A stretch of DNA of 64,000 nt, taken from Tillandsia leiboldiana (taxonomy: Eukaryota; Streptophyta; Magnoliopsida; Poales; Bromeliaceae). The notes beneath the pieces are model-generated. The model did not search any database, was not told the origin of the DNA, and saw nothing but the letters and a program-made list of their open reading frames with translations. Positions 1 to 11,397 of this stretch are shown in pieces; positions within the stretch are counted from its first letter, which is position 1, and the number at the start of each line of letters is the position of its first letter. Made by a program: the position numbers and the translations under genes. The stretch lies in assembly GCA_029204045.2 (NCBI GenBank), contig CM055064.1, positions 6,708,323 through 6,772,322 of the forward strand, in the 5' to 3' direction.

Positions 1-1441
1 ATGGATGTTGTTATGAACCCCTACTTTTGATTACCCACTAGGCAGTGTAGTAACTTCTATGATTAGAAGGCTGATTAATAAATTGTGGGCTTGGGCATGA
101 GGTATAGACAAGCACAGGTTATCTCTTATTTACTGTCCTTATGCATTTATCAGCATGCTTTAGCAAGGTAAGATTTTATCGATATCTGCTTTATTTTTAT
201 GTATACCATCTTGGGACATTTGCATGCTTGTATGGTCACCTAGATAGGCCACATTTTTCTGCTACACTATCATGCTGGAATTGACATAGGAGAAACCCTT
301 TTTGTTATTCTTTTCTCCTTTCATTTGAGGCTCAGGGTATTTGCAGCTCGTGCGCGAGCAGGTGGATAGAATAGTGTAGCCAGGTTCTTGGGTTTTGGGA
401 CAGGCAGGGTATTGCGGCAACCGCGGACATTGGGCGGTTGACCGGAGATTTCTTATGCATCAGATTGGGTATCGGGTCTCTTGTGGATGGAGTTCCCACG
501 GTTTGTCTATCTTGCACCAGGTTGAGATCGGGTCTTTCTTTAGTGGATGGGTTTTCCCACTTTGATCATAGTCATGATCCAGTCCTGCTGATTTATGATA
601 CTTGGGTTACTGAGATACTTTTCCTCGTGTGGGTCGCTCCCCACGAGTGCCACTCCGGAGTGCGCGGCTAACAGACTTTGAGTCCTTGGGACTCCTTTGC
701 TTCGGTGTTATGCGTAGGCTGGCATACCCGTCGCGGCAGAGCAGGCAGTACCAGTGTTTACTGGTGGTCAGATTGGGTTATCCTGGCAGACATTTATTTT
801 CTGATGCATACATTTAGCTATTCTATTAGCTCGGTATTTTAGAGGCATTCTAGTGGTAGCTTTCATCAGGAGTCTTATTCTTTTTAGCATACCACCTTTG
901 TTTCCTTTTGCCTCTGGTAGACCTAGTGGGCGTGTCAGAGTTTGAGGTTTTACCCACTAGGGGAGGCTACTGGTTTACTAGTAGTTCTCACCCCCATTCT
1001 TCTTCTTTCTTTTTTTTCTTCTCCCTTGTTTTGCAGAGTCTTCTGCGGGTGCTACTGGGCTTTCAGTGGCGGGTCGAGGAGAGAGGACGGCTGAGTAGAT
1101 AGATCTCGAGGCAGGATGAGCGTGTTAGCTGCACTGTTGGTGTACCCATGTTTTTCTCAGACGGTTATACTTTCACCTTTGGGACTGGCTTTGCCAGCAG
1201 GTTGTATTTATTATTTTGTGAGCTGGGAGAGACTGATGTATCATTTATACAGATGTATTGTATTTTATTTCCAGCTTCAGTCTGAGATGTATTAGTTTTA
1301 GTTCAGCTCTGTTTTTATTGCTCTTTTATTATATCCTTTATATCTGAGCAGGTTGTTGGCGCTTCGTGTACACGGGAATTACCGTGTGCACGGCGGATCT
1401 GTTGACGGGCCCGGGTTCCGGTTTACACCCGGGGCATGACA
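1..1441 (+). mobile_element. Element D: 3' part of a Ty3/gypsy 5' LTR
   Basis: The last 1.4 kb of a long LTR, entering from beyond the window. It ends in a GC-rich stretch and GGGGCATGACA at 1441, followed at once by a leader and a tRNA-Met primer site, so it is the 5' LTR of a + strand element. Short stretches match LTR C in inverse orientation (25299-25783 and 59467-61002), including the CCCACTAGG/TCTACCAGAGG block and the end resembling GGTTTACACCC, so D and C are one family. A U5 hairpin lies at 1366-1391. The stretch at 990-1030 is T/C-rich. The LTR start is outside the window. No ORF here is credible. Confidence 0.8.
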
Positions 1442-1449
1442 GATTAAGT

Positions 1450-1461
1450 TGGTATCAGAGC
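1450..1461 (+). other. Primer binding site of element D (tRNA-iMet)
   Basis: TGGTATCAGAGC begins eight bases after the LTR end. It is the usual complement of the 3' end of plant initiator tRNA-Met and primes minus-strand DNA synthesis. Confidence 0.9.
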
Positions 1462-1595
1462 TTAGGGATAGGTCAGTTGGGACTTAGGAAACCCTAGGCT
1501 TGTGGCGGACCCTAGGATGTTAGGGTGTGAGAGACGCGACATTTTGCGAAAGTCGGTGATTTGGTTTTGACTCTTCCTGTGAGTGAAGAGGGATC

Positions 1596-1667
1596 GACAT
1601 ATTCTATTTCTGTGGGACAGTTATGTTGGCTGCAGACAACATAAAGTTACAAAAATAGAAGGATGTC
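1596..1667 (+). other. Conserved leader hairpin of element D
   Basis: Nested complementary arms: GACAT (1596-1600) with ATGTC (1663-1667), TTCTATTT (1602-1609) with AAATAGAA (1653-1660), and TTATGTTG with CAACATAA around the loop GCTGCAGA (1629-1636). The loop holds the self-complementary hexamer CTGCAG. Counterparts with different outer arms occur in elements H and A. A conserved block beginning GACTTTCGCT follows at 1671-1693. I infer a role in genomic RNA dimerisation or packaging; nothing in the sequence proves it. Confidence 0.6.
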
Positions 1668-1693
1668 TTTGACTTTCGCTAGATTGGGTCGAG

Positions 1694-4020
1694 TGTTTGG
1701 GATGTGCTGATTTGCGGTTTGTCGTGGCGAGCGGTGTCTCCCCGACGTTGGGCCCTGACCCGGGTGCACTTTGGTGCAGCAGTTGGGTCTGAGCTAGTTG
1801 TTTCGGGCCGGATACCAGATTGGAGTCAGAGAGCTCCGGACCCAGATGACAGGATGGTCAGAGGTTTATCAGTGGCAGAGTGAGCGGGCTTCTGGTCTTG
1901 TGACACAGTGGTCGGAGCAGCGGGCAGCTCGATAGTGCTTCTTTCTGAGACCACCCTATTGCAGTATCCTCAGGGGCGGGGATTTCTGTAGTATTGATGG
2001 AGTGAGTAGTTCCTTCGTGCCAATGCTTAGTGCCGAAGTGCTGAGGCAGGGTGGATAGTTGACAGCCGATGAGCTATGGGACACCATTGATCAGTTGAGC
2101 CAGTTTCGGCAGATAAACCACCCCGATTCATAGGATTAAGTTTGGAGCCTCTTGGGGTAGGATCGTGGTTGGTGGTGATGGAGAGACTGCTTGAGAGCCT
2201 CCTGGTGTCGAAAAGGTTTCCGCAGTTATCGATCGGCGCGCTCTATGATTTGAGGGACGAGGCGCATAGGATATGCGTGGCTGAGAGTGGATTGCGCCAG
2301 GATACCTTTCCGTTTGTTCGGACCATCTTTTGCAGGTTTTGGACTTTGGGGTGCTGCGATGGTGGAGGTAGTGTTTATGGAGCTGGCGCTGCAGTTCTTT
2401 TGGATGGGTATCTGCTGTCAGAGGCAAGTTCTGGATAGAGGCGCTTGATGCCAGATGATGGAGGATAGATCGGCCGGCAGAGACATGTTCGTTTTTCCTT
2501 CCAGGATGGTGGATATCCTTGTGGATGGATTATGTAAAGCTTACCCAAGGGGGATGTTACCCTGTGTGATTGATAACTGGCATGTTCGGGGTGTAACATA
2601 TGTGATTGAGGGGTGAGCTTAGTAAGGATAATTGTATAAGGAATTGCATGAATCAATTGTGCTTGGTCGTATGACGATGATATCCAGGTGGATTTTTGAG
2701 ACATCAGGGGTTGGGTGGAACCCGATGACAGCAACAGCCCTTTTATCAGAATGGCGTAGCGGTAACGTGGATTGGCTGTCTGCGAGAGACCACTTTCGGC
2801 ACCTCAGTGTGAGCATGGACAGAGGTCGTGCTCCCTTTGTGATTGGTCTAGATATTTTGGCAGGCTGAGCGACGACCACTTGCATCGAGCGGATGAACCT
2901 GTGCCGCCCGGTTGGAGGGCGCCACGGTAGTGGATTGAGTTGTCGCAGGTATGATTTCATCACAGCAGTCGGAGTTAGAGCATAATACATTCCTACATGG
3001 ACTAGAGGCAGAGTTGCTACCACATGCACTTGAGGTACAGGTTACGGTTGGTATTGTGCAAGTGGGGAAGGCTTGTGGATTATGTCCAGTGCAGTTGAGG
3101 CCATGAGTTTTGCCAGCAGACATATTGGTATTGGTGGCAGCTTGGCGTTTGACCCAGTGCTTGGGATTGGTTGGCGTAGTGCCACAGGATGTTTGACTGC
3201 TGAAAGAAATGACTTTGATTTTCTGCAAGGCAGTTTATGGAAGGCATTTTGTTTGTGGAGATTGTTAGAGCACACAGGTTACAGCGATGGGGTGAGAGGT
3301 GCCTACGGCGGCAGTGGGACTTACGGATATCCCTATTGCTCGTGAGATCTCGGGTGTGAGACCACCTGAGCCGATGATTATGCCGCCAGAAAGGGAGATT
3401 AAGATTGTGGTTGACGTGGTTTTGGGAACCGCTCCAACTTCATAGCACCTCGTTGGATATCGCCTATAGAGCTGCGACAGTTGATGGCATAGGTGCGGGG
3501 ATCTGATGGATCGAGGGTCTGTTTGACCTAGTGCTACGTCGTTGATACACGACGGTGAGAGTCCTTTGGGATTGGAGCCCAGGCAGGTCCAGGTATTATT
3601 TAGAATCTTTTGATGGAGCTATATTTCGGCAGTTATTGTATGATGCCTACCCTAATTTGGAATTTCAGCTGAGGGCTTTGTCTAGATGGTGTTCAGGACA
3701 CGGTAAGGGGCATTATGAGTACAGAGAAGCCAATGGAATGACTAATGCCTTGTTGCCTTTAAGATTGAGAAACTCTGTATTCCAATGGGACTTGAACGGA
3801 TTGATAGCGGCATTCTCTAGGAATAAATTGGCTTTACCCTCTCCCTGAGTGAATTGGAGCTTGTGGAGCATTTGTAGTTGATGTGATAAGGTCTGTGGGG
3901 AAGAAGCTTTATGCTAAGTTGCTTTGGTACAAGTTTTAGGTTCGAGAGCATATCTTCCTGGATTACATATTCTAGCCATAGGGGCGGCTGTGGAAATCCG
4001 GCCAAAATGGATGTTATTTA
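1694..4020 (+). pseudogene. Decayed gag-pol of element D (Ty3/gypsy)
   Basis: No long ORF survives, but fragments align in order with the gag-pol of element A. Gag: LSQFRQ near 2095, then EPLGVGSWLVVMERLLESL near 2140 (A has EPWEAESWITAMERHFES), then DEAHRICVAESGLRQD near 2260. Protease region: CPVQL followed by VLPADILVL near 3080-3140. RT entry: VPTAA near 3305, then PPEREIKIVVDVVLGTAP near 3400, and LMDxGFVRPS-like traces near 3490. A remnant like the end of RT, near the CEFWLRK and LGH motifs, lies at 3930-3990. Multiple stops and frameshifts make it clearly dead. The part at 2470-2880 is hardest to align. RNase H, integrase and the 3' LTR are missing, so D is truncated or interrupted near 4020. 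Confidence 0.65.
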
Positions 4021-4063
4021 AGACTGGCCGAGATCGACGGTTATTGTTGGGGTGAGGAGCATA

Positions 4064-4146
4064 TTGTCGATTAACGCAATATTAAGCATATTTAGCTTTT
4101 CGACCATTTTGTCGATTAACGCAATATTAAGCATATTTAGCTTTTC
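4064..4146 (+). repeat. 38-bp tandem duplication, 45-bp period
   Basis: A 38-bp sequence (TTGTCGATTAACGC...AGCTTTTC) occurs at 4064-4101 and again, identical, at 4109-4146, separated by GACCATT. It lies at the junction between decayed D pol and fragment J. Identity of the copies suggests a recent duplication. Confidence 0.85.
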
Positions 4147-6823
4147 AAGGACCCCGGGAAACCCACCGAAAGGTCAACAATGTTTTAGAGCATTCATCTA
4201 ACTTTTCCATATTGTTACAATTGCAGCAAGCCCCTCAGGTTTATTCCTAATGTGTTATATCTACTATATAAACCCCGTTTTGGCTCGTTCTCTTTAACGG
4301 AGAATCATTTTTACGAGCTGTCACCTCCAGTAGGTGAAAATCGACTTGCTGAACGCCGTGCTCACCCATTTGCAGCAGCACGGAACCCGAGGAAAACTTC
4401 GGGCCATAATTACTTCTCTAACCTAGCCGAAACGCATTTTCGTTTCTTCGGCTCACCAAAACCCAGAATAAACGCGAGCATCGCGTCCAGTGACCCCAAA
4501 TTAGCCAGGAGTACACTGTTGCAATATTTCAAACAGACCCTAACACTGTTTTTAAACAATTATTGTATTAAGGCTTGGTTTCGATGCAACTTTAAATCTA
4601 CACCTTTTCAGATGAAACCCCAAGAATCAAAAAGACTCTGGATAGTATCAGGACCACAGGGCTTGCCCTAGTTGCAGCCCAGGTCTGCTAGTTCAACCCG
4701 AACCACAACCTTGCTCTCACACAAGTTCACAATGCACCAAACCTTTGTCCACACAGATCAAGCTTGATCTGAAGTGAGCATTAAGCTCAGGGGACAATTC
4801 TGAGTAACTTTAATATACAACTCGAGAGCTAATTCCCATTCTTTCTTCTCTGAGGCATTTTTACAAACAATTGGTGTGCACTTCTCCCACAACACACCAC
4901 ATACAAGATCCCGAGTTAGTTCTCTGCAATCACAGCACCAAATCACTTCCAACTTGGAAGGAAATGCTTCTGAGGACTTGAACATCATCCCCCGCAAGCC
5001 TGGGCCAAGGTTGCACACTCGATTGGCCGCGGCAAGAGGTTGAAGATGACACCATTACTTTGAAAATCGTGACCATTCAAGCAAGGCATCTGGGACCAAA
5101 TCACTTGCCCAATTGGATGCTAATACACACCACAAACTCACCTGTACTTGTGCCCGGCGACAGGACACGGCGGCGACGCGGCTGGGGCAAGCTCGATTTG
5201 AGCTTCTTCTTCAACAATGGCAACTTTGCAATGGTCGATTTTAAGGTGCAAGGAACAGCACCACAAGCTTCCTAGCAAGCTTTTAGGAAGGTCTGGCCTT
5301 GTCCCCGCCGTCGGAGGTCGCCGGATTGCCGGCCGCCATTAATGGCTTCAAGCTCGGGCCATTCATGGCCGGTTCCTATTTAGGCTGCATGGGTCGCATG
5401 CAATGGCATGGATGGACTCCCCTCGGTCCCAGCAAGTGTTCTGGGTAGGTGGCCGGCGTTGGAGAAGCTCGCCGGCGCCGGAGCACACAGCTCGGCCAAC
5501 ATGCACAAAAACCCGAAACTAGGGTTTCGGTTTTCTCCCAAAACTCTTAACCAAAATTATTGAAACTTTGTAGAATTAATGTATAGGTCCTACAGTCCAA
5601 GCCCATGATTTTATATTCCACTTTGGTCCACTGGTTGCAGATAACGGCCATGGCGGAGCTCGGCTAGGTTTCCGGCGAGATACTGCTCCCGCCGGCAACC
5701 GGCTGTGCATGGGGGCTCGGGCTTGTGCAGAAAGCATCACAAGAGCCTAACTAACCTACTGCTAGTGGTCTCGGGCTCAAACAAACCGGGGTTTGGGGAT
5801 CCTTACCTTGGCCGAGTTGGAAGAAGATGGGATGAAGCCGGAGTTTACTCCTCTTGCACGCGCGGCCACTGCAAGCTCCAGCAAGGTCCTCTGTCACAGA
5901 GGAACTCCTCTCAGCACTCCAACCCAATCTTGAAGCAATTTGGTTCCAACCTTCCTTTCTCTCCTCCTCCCTCGGTTTGGTCCCAATGGCTTAATGTTCC
6001 ACGGCCACCAACACTTCGGGGACAAGGTCTGGGAGATGCAGAGGAGTTGATGCTTTGAATCCTCCCCACAGACCCCTCGAGCTCTGGCCCAAGGTAGACC
6101 AAGAGGCATACACAATAAATGCAAGATTCTTTTGCATAACCCGGGTTCACACACAACCCCCAAGCCCCGAGCTCTACTCAGCCATATTCATGGGCTTCCC
6201 AAGTTGGCAGAAGCCCAACAACAAGGTTCCAAGAGCTTTTGCCCAAGAAACTTGAAGAAAAAGCGATAATTCGGCGCTTTTCACGCAGTACGAGAAAATC
6301 CGCTCGACGAAATGCGAAATGGACTTCGCCACGACGTCTGGCTCGTCGAGACCTTCAAGATAGGCTATTCATTTGCTTGATTTGGTGCGCAAATGAATTC
6401 TCGGGCCATTTAGTTCTGTAAGTCACAATCCGATGCACGCACTTCGATGCACCCGGCTCGCCAAACACGAAATTCGTCAGTGCCATTGCGCTCAGAACGT
6501 TGAAATTAGCTAGATTTGACTACTCATACCCCTATGTCAGGGTTCCAGATAGTGAAACGGCCGTTAGTGATCAAAGGGCCATTTAAAATAAGGGTTACTA
6601 TTCACAACTTAAGTTGTGGGACCCGTTTCTTCTTTATTCATTTCTGGACAATCCGACCGTTGGATCGTCGACAAGTGAATATGAATTTTTCATGTTTCGA
6701 CGAAACGGTCGCAACGGTGAACTCGTATTTTCGAAATTAGACCCCGATCAAAATCGATATTTTTGGGCTTTATCTATTATTCTAGAAATTTATTTAATCC
6801 TTTTAAAATTCTCAGTTACTACA
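4147..6823 (-). repeat. Fragment J: LTR-like sequence, minus orientation
   Basis: About 2.7 kb without credible coding sequence. The right edge read on the minus strand is TGTAGTAACTGAGAATTTT, a typical LTR start, so J looks like a minus-strand LTR beginning at 6823. GC-rich blocks around 5280-5480 and 5640-5700 contain GCCGGCG motifs and CTCCCGCCGGCAACCGG, which also occurs in LTR F2 near 63780 in the same orientation. No matching LTR end (TGTCACGCC on the + strand) is seen near 4150, so the left side appears truncated. A + strand TATATAAA lies at 4264-4271. The 71-139 aa ORFs here show no recognisable domain. Confidence 0.4.
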
Positions 6824-7540
6824 TTATGTCACGCCCCGGGGTTGAAACTGCGACCCGGGCTCGCTAACAGATCCGCCGCCCATACGGTGAACCCCGTATA
6901 GACGAAGCGTCTAACCTGCAAAAGAAAGATGCTATACAAAACAGATATCAGAGCTGGAAGTAAACTGCTAGAAATAAAAATAAATACAAGTCCAAGTCCT
7001 CACCAAATTACAAAAGTCTCTCTCTCTGCAATAAAGGAAAGTACAACTCTATACCTCACTACAAAGGGTCTCTCAAACAAGAAACTCTCAAAATAATAAG
7101 GGTACATCTACTCTGTGGACGACGACTGGTAGGGATCTAGCTCGCGACTCCCTTACCTCGATCTGAAGAAGCAGCAACTGGAGCAGCAGGAACAGGAGCA
7201 GACGTCCCTGGGGAAAAATACACCACGACGGGTGTGAGAACTATATCCCACAGTAGTTCTCAGTGGGTGCCGCCAACAAGCCCAACGGTCTGCCCACTAA
7301 GTCTACTAGAGGCATGCTGTAACAAATGAAATACTGAAGGAAAGAGCTGGAGATGAATAACCCTACAGCTACTATGCCCCTATCTAGATGCTCAAAAAGT
7401 GGAACAGATGATAACATGGTGCATCTACTAACATATCAATATAGTCACCCAATCTGAAACTGACTGCCTCCTCGGGTCCAGTCAAACCTGCGCCTACCTA
7501 CTGCCACACATCCTCAACAGGACGGGTCTACCGTAGGTAT

Positions 7541-7618
7541 GTCCGTAGCTGCCAAAACTGGCTCAGCCAGAGGGACTCTGTCCGTAACTGCCAAAACTGG
7601 CTCAGTCAGAGGGACGGC
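7541..7618 (-). repeat. 39-bp tandem repeat, 2 copies, in LTR E
   Basis: GTCCGTA(G/A)CTGCC repeats at 7541 and 7580 with nearly identical 39-bp units. A single-copy counterpart exists in LTR A near 29440 (GTCCGTGACTGCC), so this is a local expansion within the LTR. Confidence 0.8.
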
Positions 7619-7799
7619 GTCGACAAGTCGCGATACCAAAGTGCAGACCCACCCCGGACGTGGCACTCGAGGGGAGCGACCCCAACGAGGACAAGGGTAT
7701 CCGTGCACTCTGTCGAGTTGGCACTGCAGGCTATAGTCAGAATCCATGCTCACGCTCTGAACGAAACAAACTCAGGATCCTCAAATATCTCGCACCAAA

Positions 7800-7938
7800 C
7801 TGCCTCAACAGGCCAACATCGCATCCACTGCGGAAAACTGCCTCAACAGGCCAACATCGCATCCACTGCGAGAAACTGTCTCAACAGGCCAAGCAGGCCG
7901 AACATCGCATCCACTGCGAACAACTGCCTCAACAGGCC
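7800..7938 (-). repeat. 38-bp tandem repeat, about 3.5 copies, in LTR E
   Basis: CTG(C/T)CTCAACAGGCC recurs at 7800, 7838, 7876 and 7924. The first two steps are 38 bp; the last is 48 bp because of a 10-bp insertion. Each full unit also contains CATCGCATCCACTGCG. It sits in the transcribed R/U5 side of the LTR. Confidence 0.85.
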
Positions 7939-9784
7939 GCAATATCCCAATATGCAGACTCACTGACAGGATAAACTCCACCACTGACACAATGAAGGGT
8001 CCGGGAACCCCGAAAGACTAGAACCTACAACCCAAATCAAACAATAACAGGCTCTAGGCATAGCCTCTCGTTGTTCTCATCCTAAGAAGAAGGCAGACCT
8101 TAGAACCTAGACCACTCGAATCATCTAGGGTGGTTAATTTATAGGAAGAATGCGACATTTCTTACTGAAAGCCATTTGATCTGGAAGAAATCCATATTTA
8201 ATGATTTTTAGTTCTTTTTAGGAAAACAGTTGAACCCAAGTTTTATATCCAAGCATCGAAGAGCTAATGCCTTCGTCCAATCAAACAAGCACAGACTCAG
8301 GCGACCCTACGACGCTTGGAAGAAAACATTTGGTTGACTAAAATCATATGTGTGCCCAAAGAGGTTCTGGGTTCAAGGTCCTGCTGACACAGGTATACAG
8401 CTGCCACTATCACATCGGCGACAATAAAACAAGAAACCGAAACATCTCGGGACCGTCGTCAACCCAAACGGCTCCCGCCACAGATGAACAACCAACTACA
8501 TCTACCAGACTCCACTCTGCTCCCAAGCACGAGTGTAAAATGCATCCCACACTAAAAGAATCCCGACCACTCGGCCCACTACCCGGGCGAGTAAAACACT
8601 ATGTCCAGGAAGGAATAAGAAGTGTGGATGTCTAAAGCAGAATAAACCTAGCCCAAGTTGGAGTTTTCTACTGGTCTGGCTACACATGCAGCAAATGACG
8701 GGGGTGCTAGGTCAAGTTCCAAGATAACAATAATTACAGATGGTAGGAAACAAAAGATCGCATGATCATCAAATAACTCTAGAATTATCAGCTATCACAT
8801 TCTAGCATGCTACACAAGAATATCATTATCATGCATGGTCCTACTATAGCAGATTTAATGCACATTCCATCAATCTTGGAGACAGGGCCACCCACCTGAA
8901 AACGCTAACTATCCAAGGTTCAACAGCTGAAAACACCAGGAGCAACAATCTCTACTGATCCATAGCCCCGATGGTCCAAAGACACTGAACAAATCCTCCT
9001 GGTACAAATACACGGCTAACAGTTACACTTTAATTTCACAATTTACCCAAATAAGTTACATTCTGAATTCAGCCACAAAGATGTCACTTTTTCACCTGCA
9101 AACAATGCTCCAAAAATTCTAATAAAAATACTGCTGCGATCCTCGCGTCGACACCTTCGAAACGGGTACCTGCACGTCCAATTCCGAGCTCCGTAGGCCG
9201 AGTTACAAATTCCACAGTACAGGTGGGCAAACACTCACAACCACACAACTGTAAACTCAAACACAGATAAAAGGGGAATAGTATACCTCCGGGAAGGTCT
9301 CAGAAAAATCCAAGGAAAATACGGCGATGATCCTCACGACGAGTAGATGAAAAAAGTGTATAGGCTCGTCTCGATCCGATGCTCGAGTGCGGAGATAAAA
9401 TTCCGGCAATGGGCTGCTATCCAAAAACTCCACCAGCAAACAGCGGCTTAGAAGTGTCTCGAAAACCATGTCATAAACTCTGAATCCAGCAAGATGATCA
9501 ACACGAAAGTCGAAGACGTACCTCTCATGATTCCAACGCCGTGAAAATTGTCCAAAAATACAGAAGGAGTAGCACTGTGGGCCTCTCAGATCGAACTGCG
9601 ACGATAATGGGCCTCCGATGAAAGATCGCCACACTGCGCTCCGATGCCGAAGTCGTCGACGCCGCGGCTTCCAAAAATTCCGGGCCTCTGCCAGAAGATG
9701 CGCAACACGAAGATCTCCAACCTTGCTAAAGGGTCCAAGGGCAGAGGGGTTTGGGAAAAGGGGCAAAAGGCCCGAGCAAAGGGG

Positions 9785-9792
9785 CTATTTAT
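9785..9792 (-). promoter_or_regulatory. TATA box of LTR E
   Basis: TATAAATA on the minus strand, in the context CCTATAAATAGCC. Transcription would run toward lower coordinates. The palindrome at 9855-9901 lies roughly 65-110 bp upstream. Confidence 0.6.
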
Positions 9793-9854
9793 AGGCCCAG
9801 CCCGAAAAAAACAAGAATTGGACTTTTGGGCCCAAAACCGGGCGCCCGGGCATT

Positions 9855-9901
9855 CCGGGCTGCTACAGTAACGGGCCCGGCCCGTTACCGTAGCAGCCCG
9901 G
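9855..9901. promoter_or_regulatory. Near-perfect 47-bp palindrome upstream of the TATA box of LTR E
   Basis: Arms: CCGGGCTGCTAC (9855-9866) with GTAGCAGCCCGG (9890-9901), and GTAACGGGCC (9868-9877) with GGCCCGTTAC (9879-9888), around a single central C. The only mismatch is A/C at 9867/9889. LTR A has a counterpart at the same promoter position with altered but still complementary arms. Confidence 0.8.
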
Positions 9902-10674
9902 AAGTCTCCCAGCCCGCCACGCGTCCACCCAAACAGCAAACAGCTGTTTGGGCCAACGGCGCTGCGCCGCGTGGCCGACGCTGGTGCCGACACGTGGCGC
10001 CCACGTCGGGAGCCGCGGGTCAGCGCGCCCACGTCGCGCCCAAGCGCCTGTCCGGCACGCAGCCCGAGGCAACCACTTCTCGCCCCGTGGACCGCGCGCA
10101 CAGAACCCCACCAACCATGTGTTGCCACGTGTCCGCCCCCGGTCCACCGTGCACCCGCGCCAATTCCATGGACCGCGCCTGCCGCGCCGGCCAATAGAGA
10201 GGCGCTACGTGGCCAGCGCCCGGTGCACGCCTTCCGCGGTGGACCGCGCGGCTGCGCCTCCACCCGCCGCCGCGCTCCGCCGCCAGCCGCCGCCGCCGGC
10301 GCCTCTCCGGTTGCCGGAACAGTAAACCCACACCTCAAAATCCGTGTTTTCGCGTCCGGGCTCCGAAAAATCCGAGTAAATAGCCCGTCTTGACCGTTTT
10401 CGCGCGCTGAATCCAAATCCGATGTCCGTTTGGCCCAATTCCACATCTAAAATTTTCCGAAAATTCCCGGAGAAGTGAACTCGATTCATTTTTCATGTCG
10501 GGTCCAAATCTTGGGTCCAATATGCGCGCAAACACCTCTAACGCTCATCCTGGTTCTCCAGAAGTCACAGATCCAACAGTAATCCAAACGTGGGAATTTT
10601 CGGGTCCTCACAGATTATCAGTTCACTTCATATCAACATTTCCTATTCTTATACTGCATGTTAGAATAGGAGTA

Positions 10675-10766
10675 CAGCTTCAGGTATACAGTCTTGTTAT
10701 TCAGCTTCAGTGGTTCAGCTTCAGTTATATAGCTTCAGTGATATAGCTTCAGATATACAGCCTCAG
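10675..10766 (+). repeat. Degenerate (CAGCTTCAG)-type short repeats in LTR F
   Basis: CAGCTTCAG or TAGCTTCAG recurs about six times, alternating with TATATAG or TATACAG, at a period of roughly 14-17 bp. It is a local minisatellite, with no coding meaning. Confidence 0.7.
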
Positions 10767-10997
10767 TTGAGATTACAGCTTTCAGCATCCCGACAGGGAT
10801 TGTCCGGCTTTATGCCGATTGTTCAGTATTTTAACTGCGAGCTTTGAGTATCAGCATTATGATCGCCACTGAGCCAACTTTCAGTCATGTACACCGCGGA
10901 CTAGCTATCCGTAACGGTGTTTTTTACCAGTAGAGCGGTCACATCGACCCGTGAGCCCATGGTCACACAGGTGTGCATGGGTTATGATAGCACATTT

Positions 10998-11175
10998 TGT
11001 GACGCCCCACTTCCCAGGGGGTCACCCATCCTAGAACTACTCTAGCTCTAGCACGCTTAACTCTCATGTTCCTCTTGGATCTTGCTACCATCCAAAATGC
11101 TATAGCCGGGTTTAGAGATTTAGTCCTATTATATCATTTATATAGAGGACTAATCCAAATTCCGGGGGTGTCATA
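10998..11175 (-). repeat. Cassandra 3' LTR
   Basis: 178 bp, almost identical to the partner at 11398-11575. Differences include GACGCC versus GATGCC near the start, and TA in place of CA at 11174-11175, which alters the terminal TG of this copy on the minus strand. Confidence 0.85.
11009..11062 (-). ncRNA. 5S-rRNA-like promoter segment, left LTR
   Basis: On the minus strand it reads AGTTAAGCGTGCT, then GAGTAGTTCTAGGATGGGTG, then ACCCCCTGGGAAGT. These match the 3' half of plant 5S rRNA, covering the A box, the intermediate element and the C box of the internal RNA polymerase III promoter. The 5' half of 5S rRNA is not recognisable, so this is a promoter-bearing remnant and not a ribosomal gene. 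Mismatches to 5S are visible (TAGAGCTAGAG in the linker). Confidence 0.85.
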
Positions 11176-11382
11176 TTCTTCCCCCCTTTAAGCCCTGACG
11201 TCCACGTCAGGCTCAAGCACACTCACAAGCACCAGGCGATGTGAGACTCGTCTCGCTAGCCTTAGCCGACCTTGTGAGGAGCTGCACTTGACTCACAACG
11301 GTCATTAGCCGGGGAGCCTCGCTCTACCCGCTATATAACCCTGGCTCAGCCGAGACTCATCTCACATTTCCGGCTGGTGAAT

Positions 11383-11395
11383 GGCTCTGATACCA
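11383..11395 (-). other. Primer binding site of the Cassandra TRIM
   Basis: GGCTCTGATACCA on the + strand is TGGTATCAGAGCC on the minus strand, matching the tRNA-iMet 3' end, two bases inside the 5' LTR. Confidence 0.9.
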
Positions 11396-11397
11396 AC

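Larger units (their letters stand above)
6827..10612 (-). mobile_element. Solo LTR E (Ty3/gypsy, family related to A)
   Basis: On the + strand it starts TGTCACGCCCCGGG and ends GGGTCCTCACA, i.e. TG...CA read on the minus strand. There is no primer site or internal region, so it is a solo LTR, the usual product of recombination between two LTRs. The flanking 5-mers are CATTA (6822-6826) and GATTA (10613-10617), a duplication with one mismatch. Blocks shared with LTR A include the U5 end (GATCCGCCGCCCATACGG), the CCACCTG...GGCGATGATCCTC section and the promoter palindrome. The 9900-10320 stretch is GC-rich, and the overlapping ORFs there are compositional artefacts. Confidence 0.75.

Noticed and set aside
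4252..4671. 139-aa ORF as a host gene exon
   Set aside because: No domain, no convincing splice context, and it lies inside LTR-like fragment J.
9586..10446. 286-aa ORF and overlaps in LTR E
   Set aside because: GC-rich U3 sequence with few stop codons; no homologous reading is kept in LTR A.
11009..11062. A genuine 5S rRNA gene
   Set aside because: Only the 3' half matches, with mismatches, and it lies within TRIM LTRs that have PBS, PPT and target duplication.
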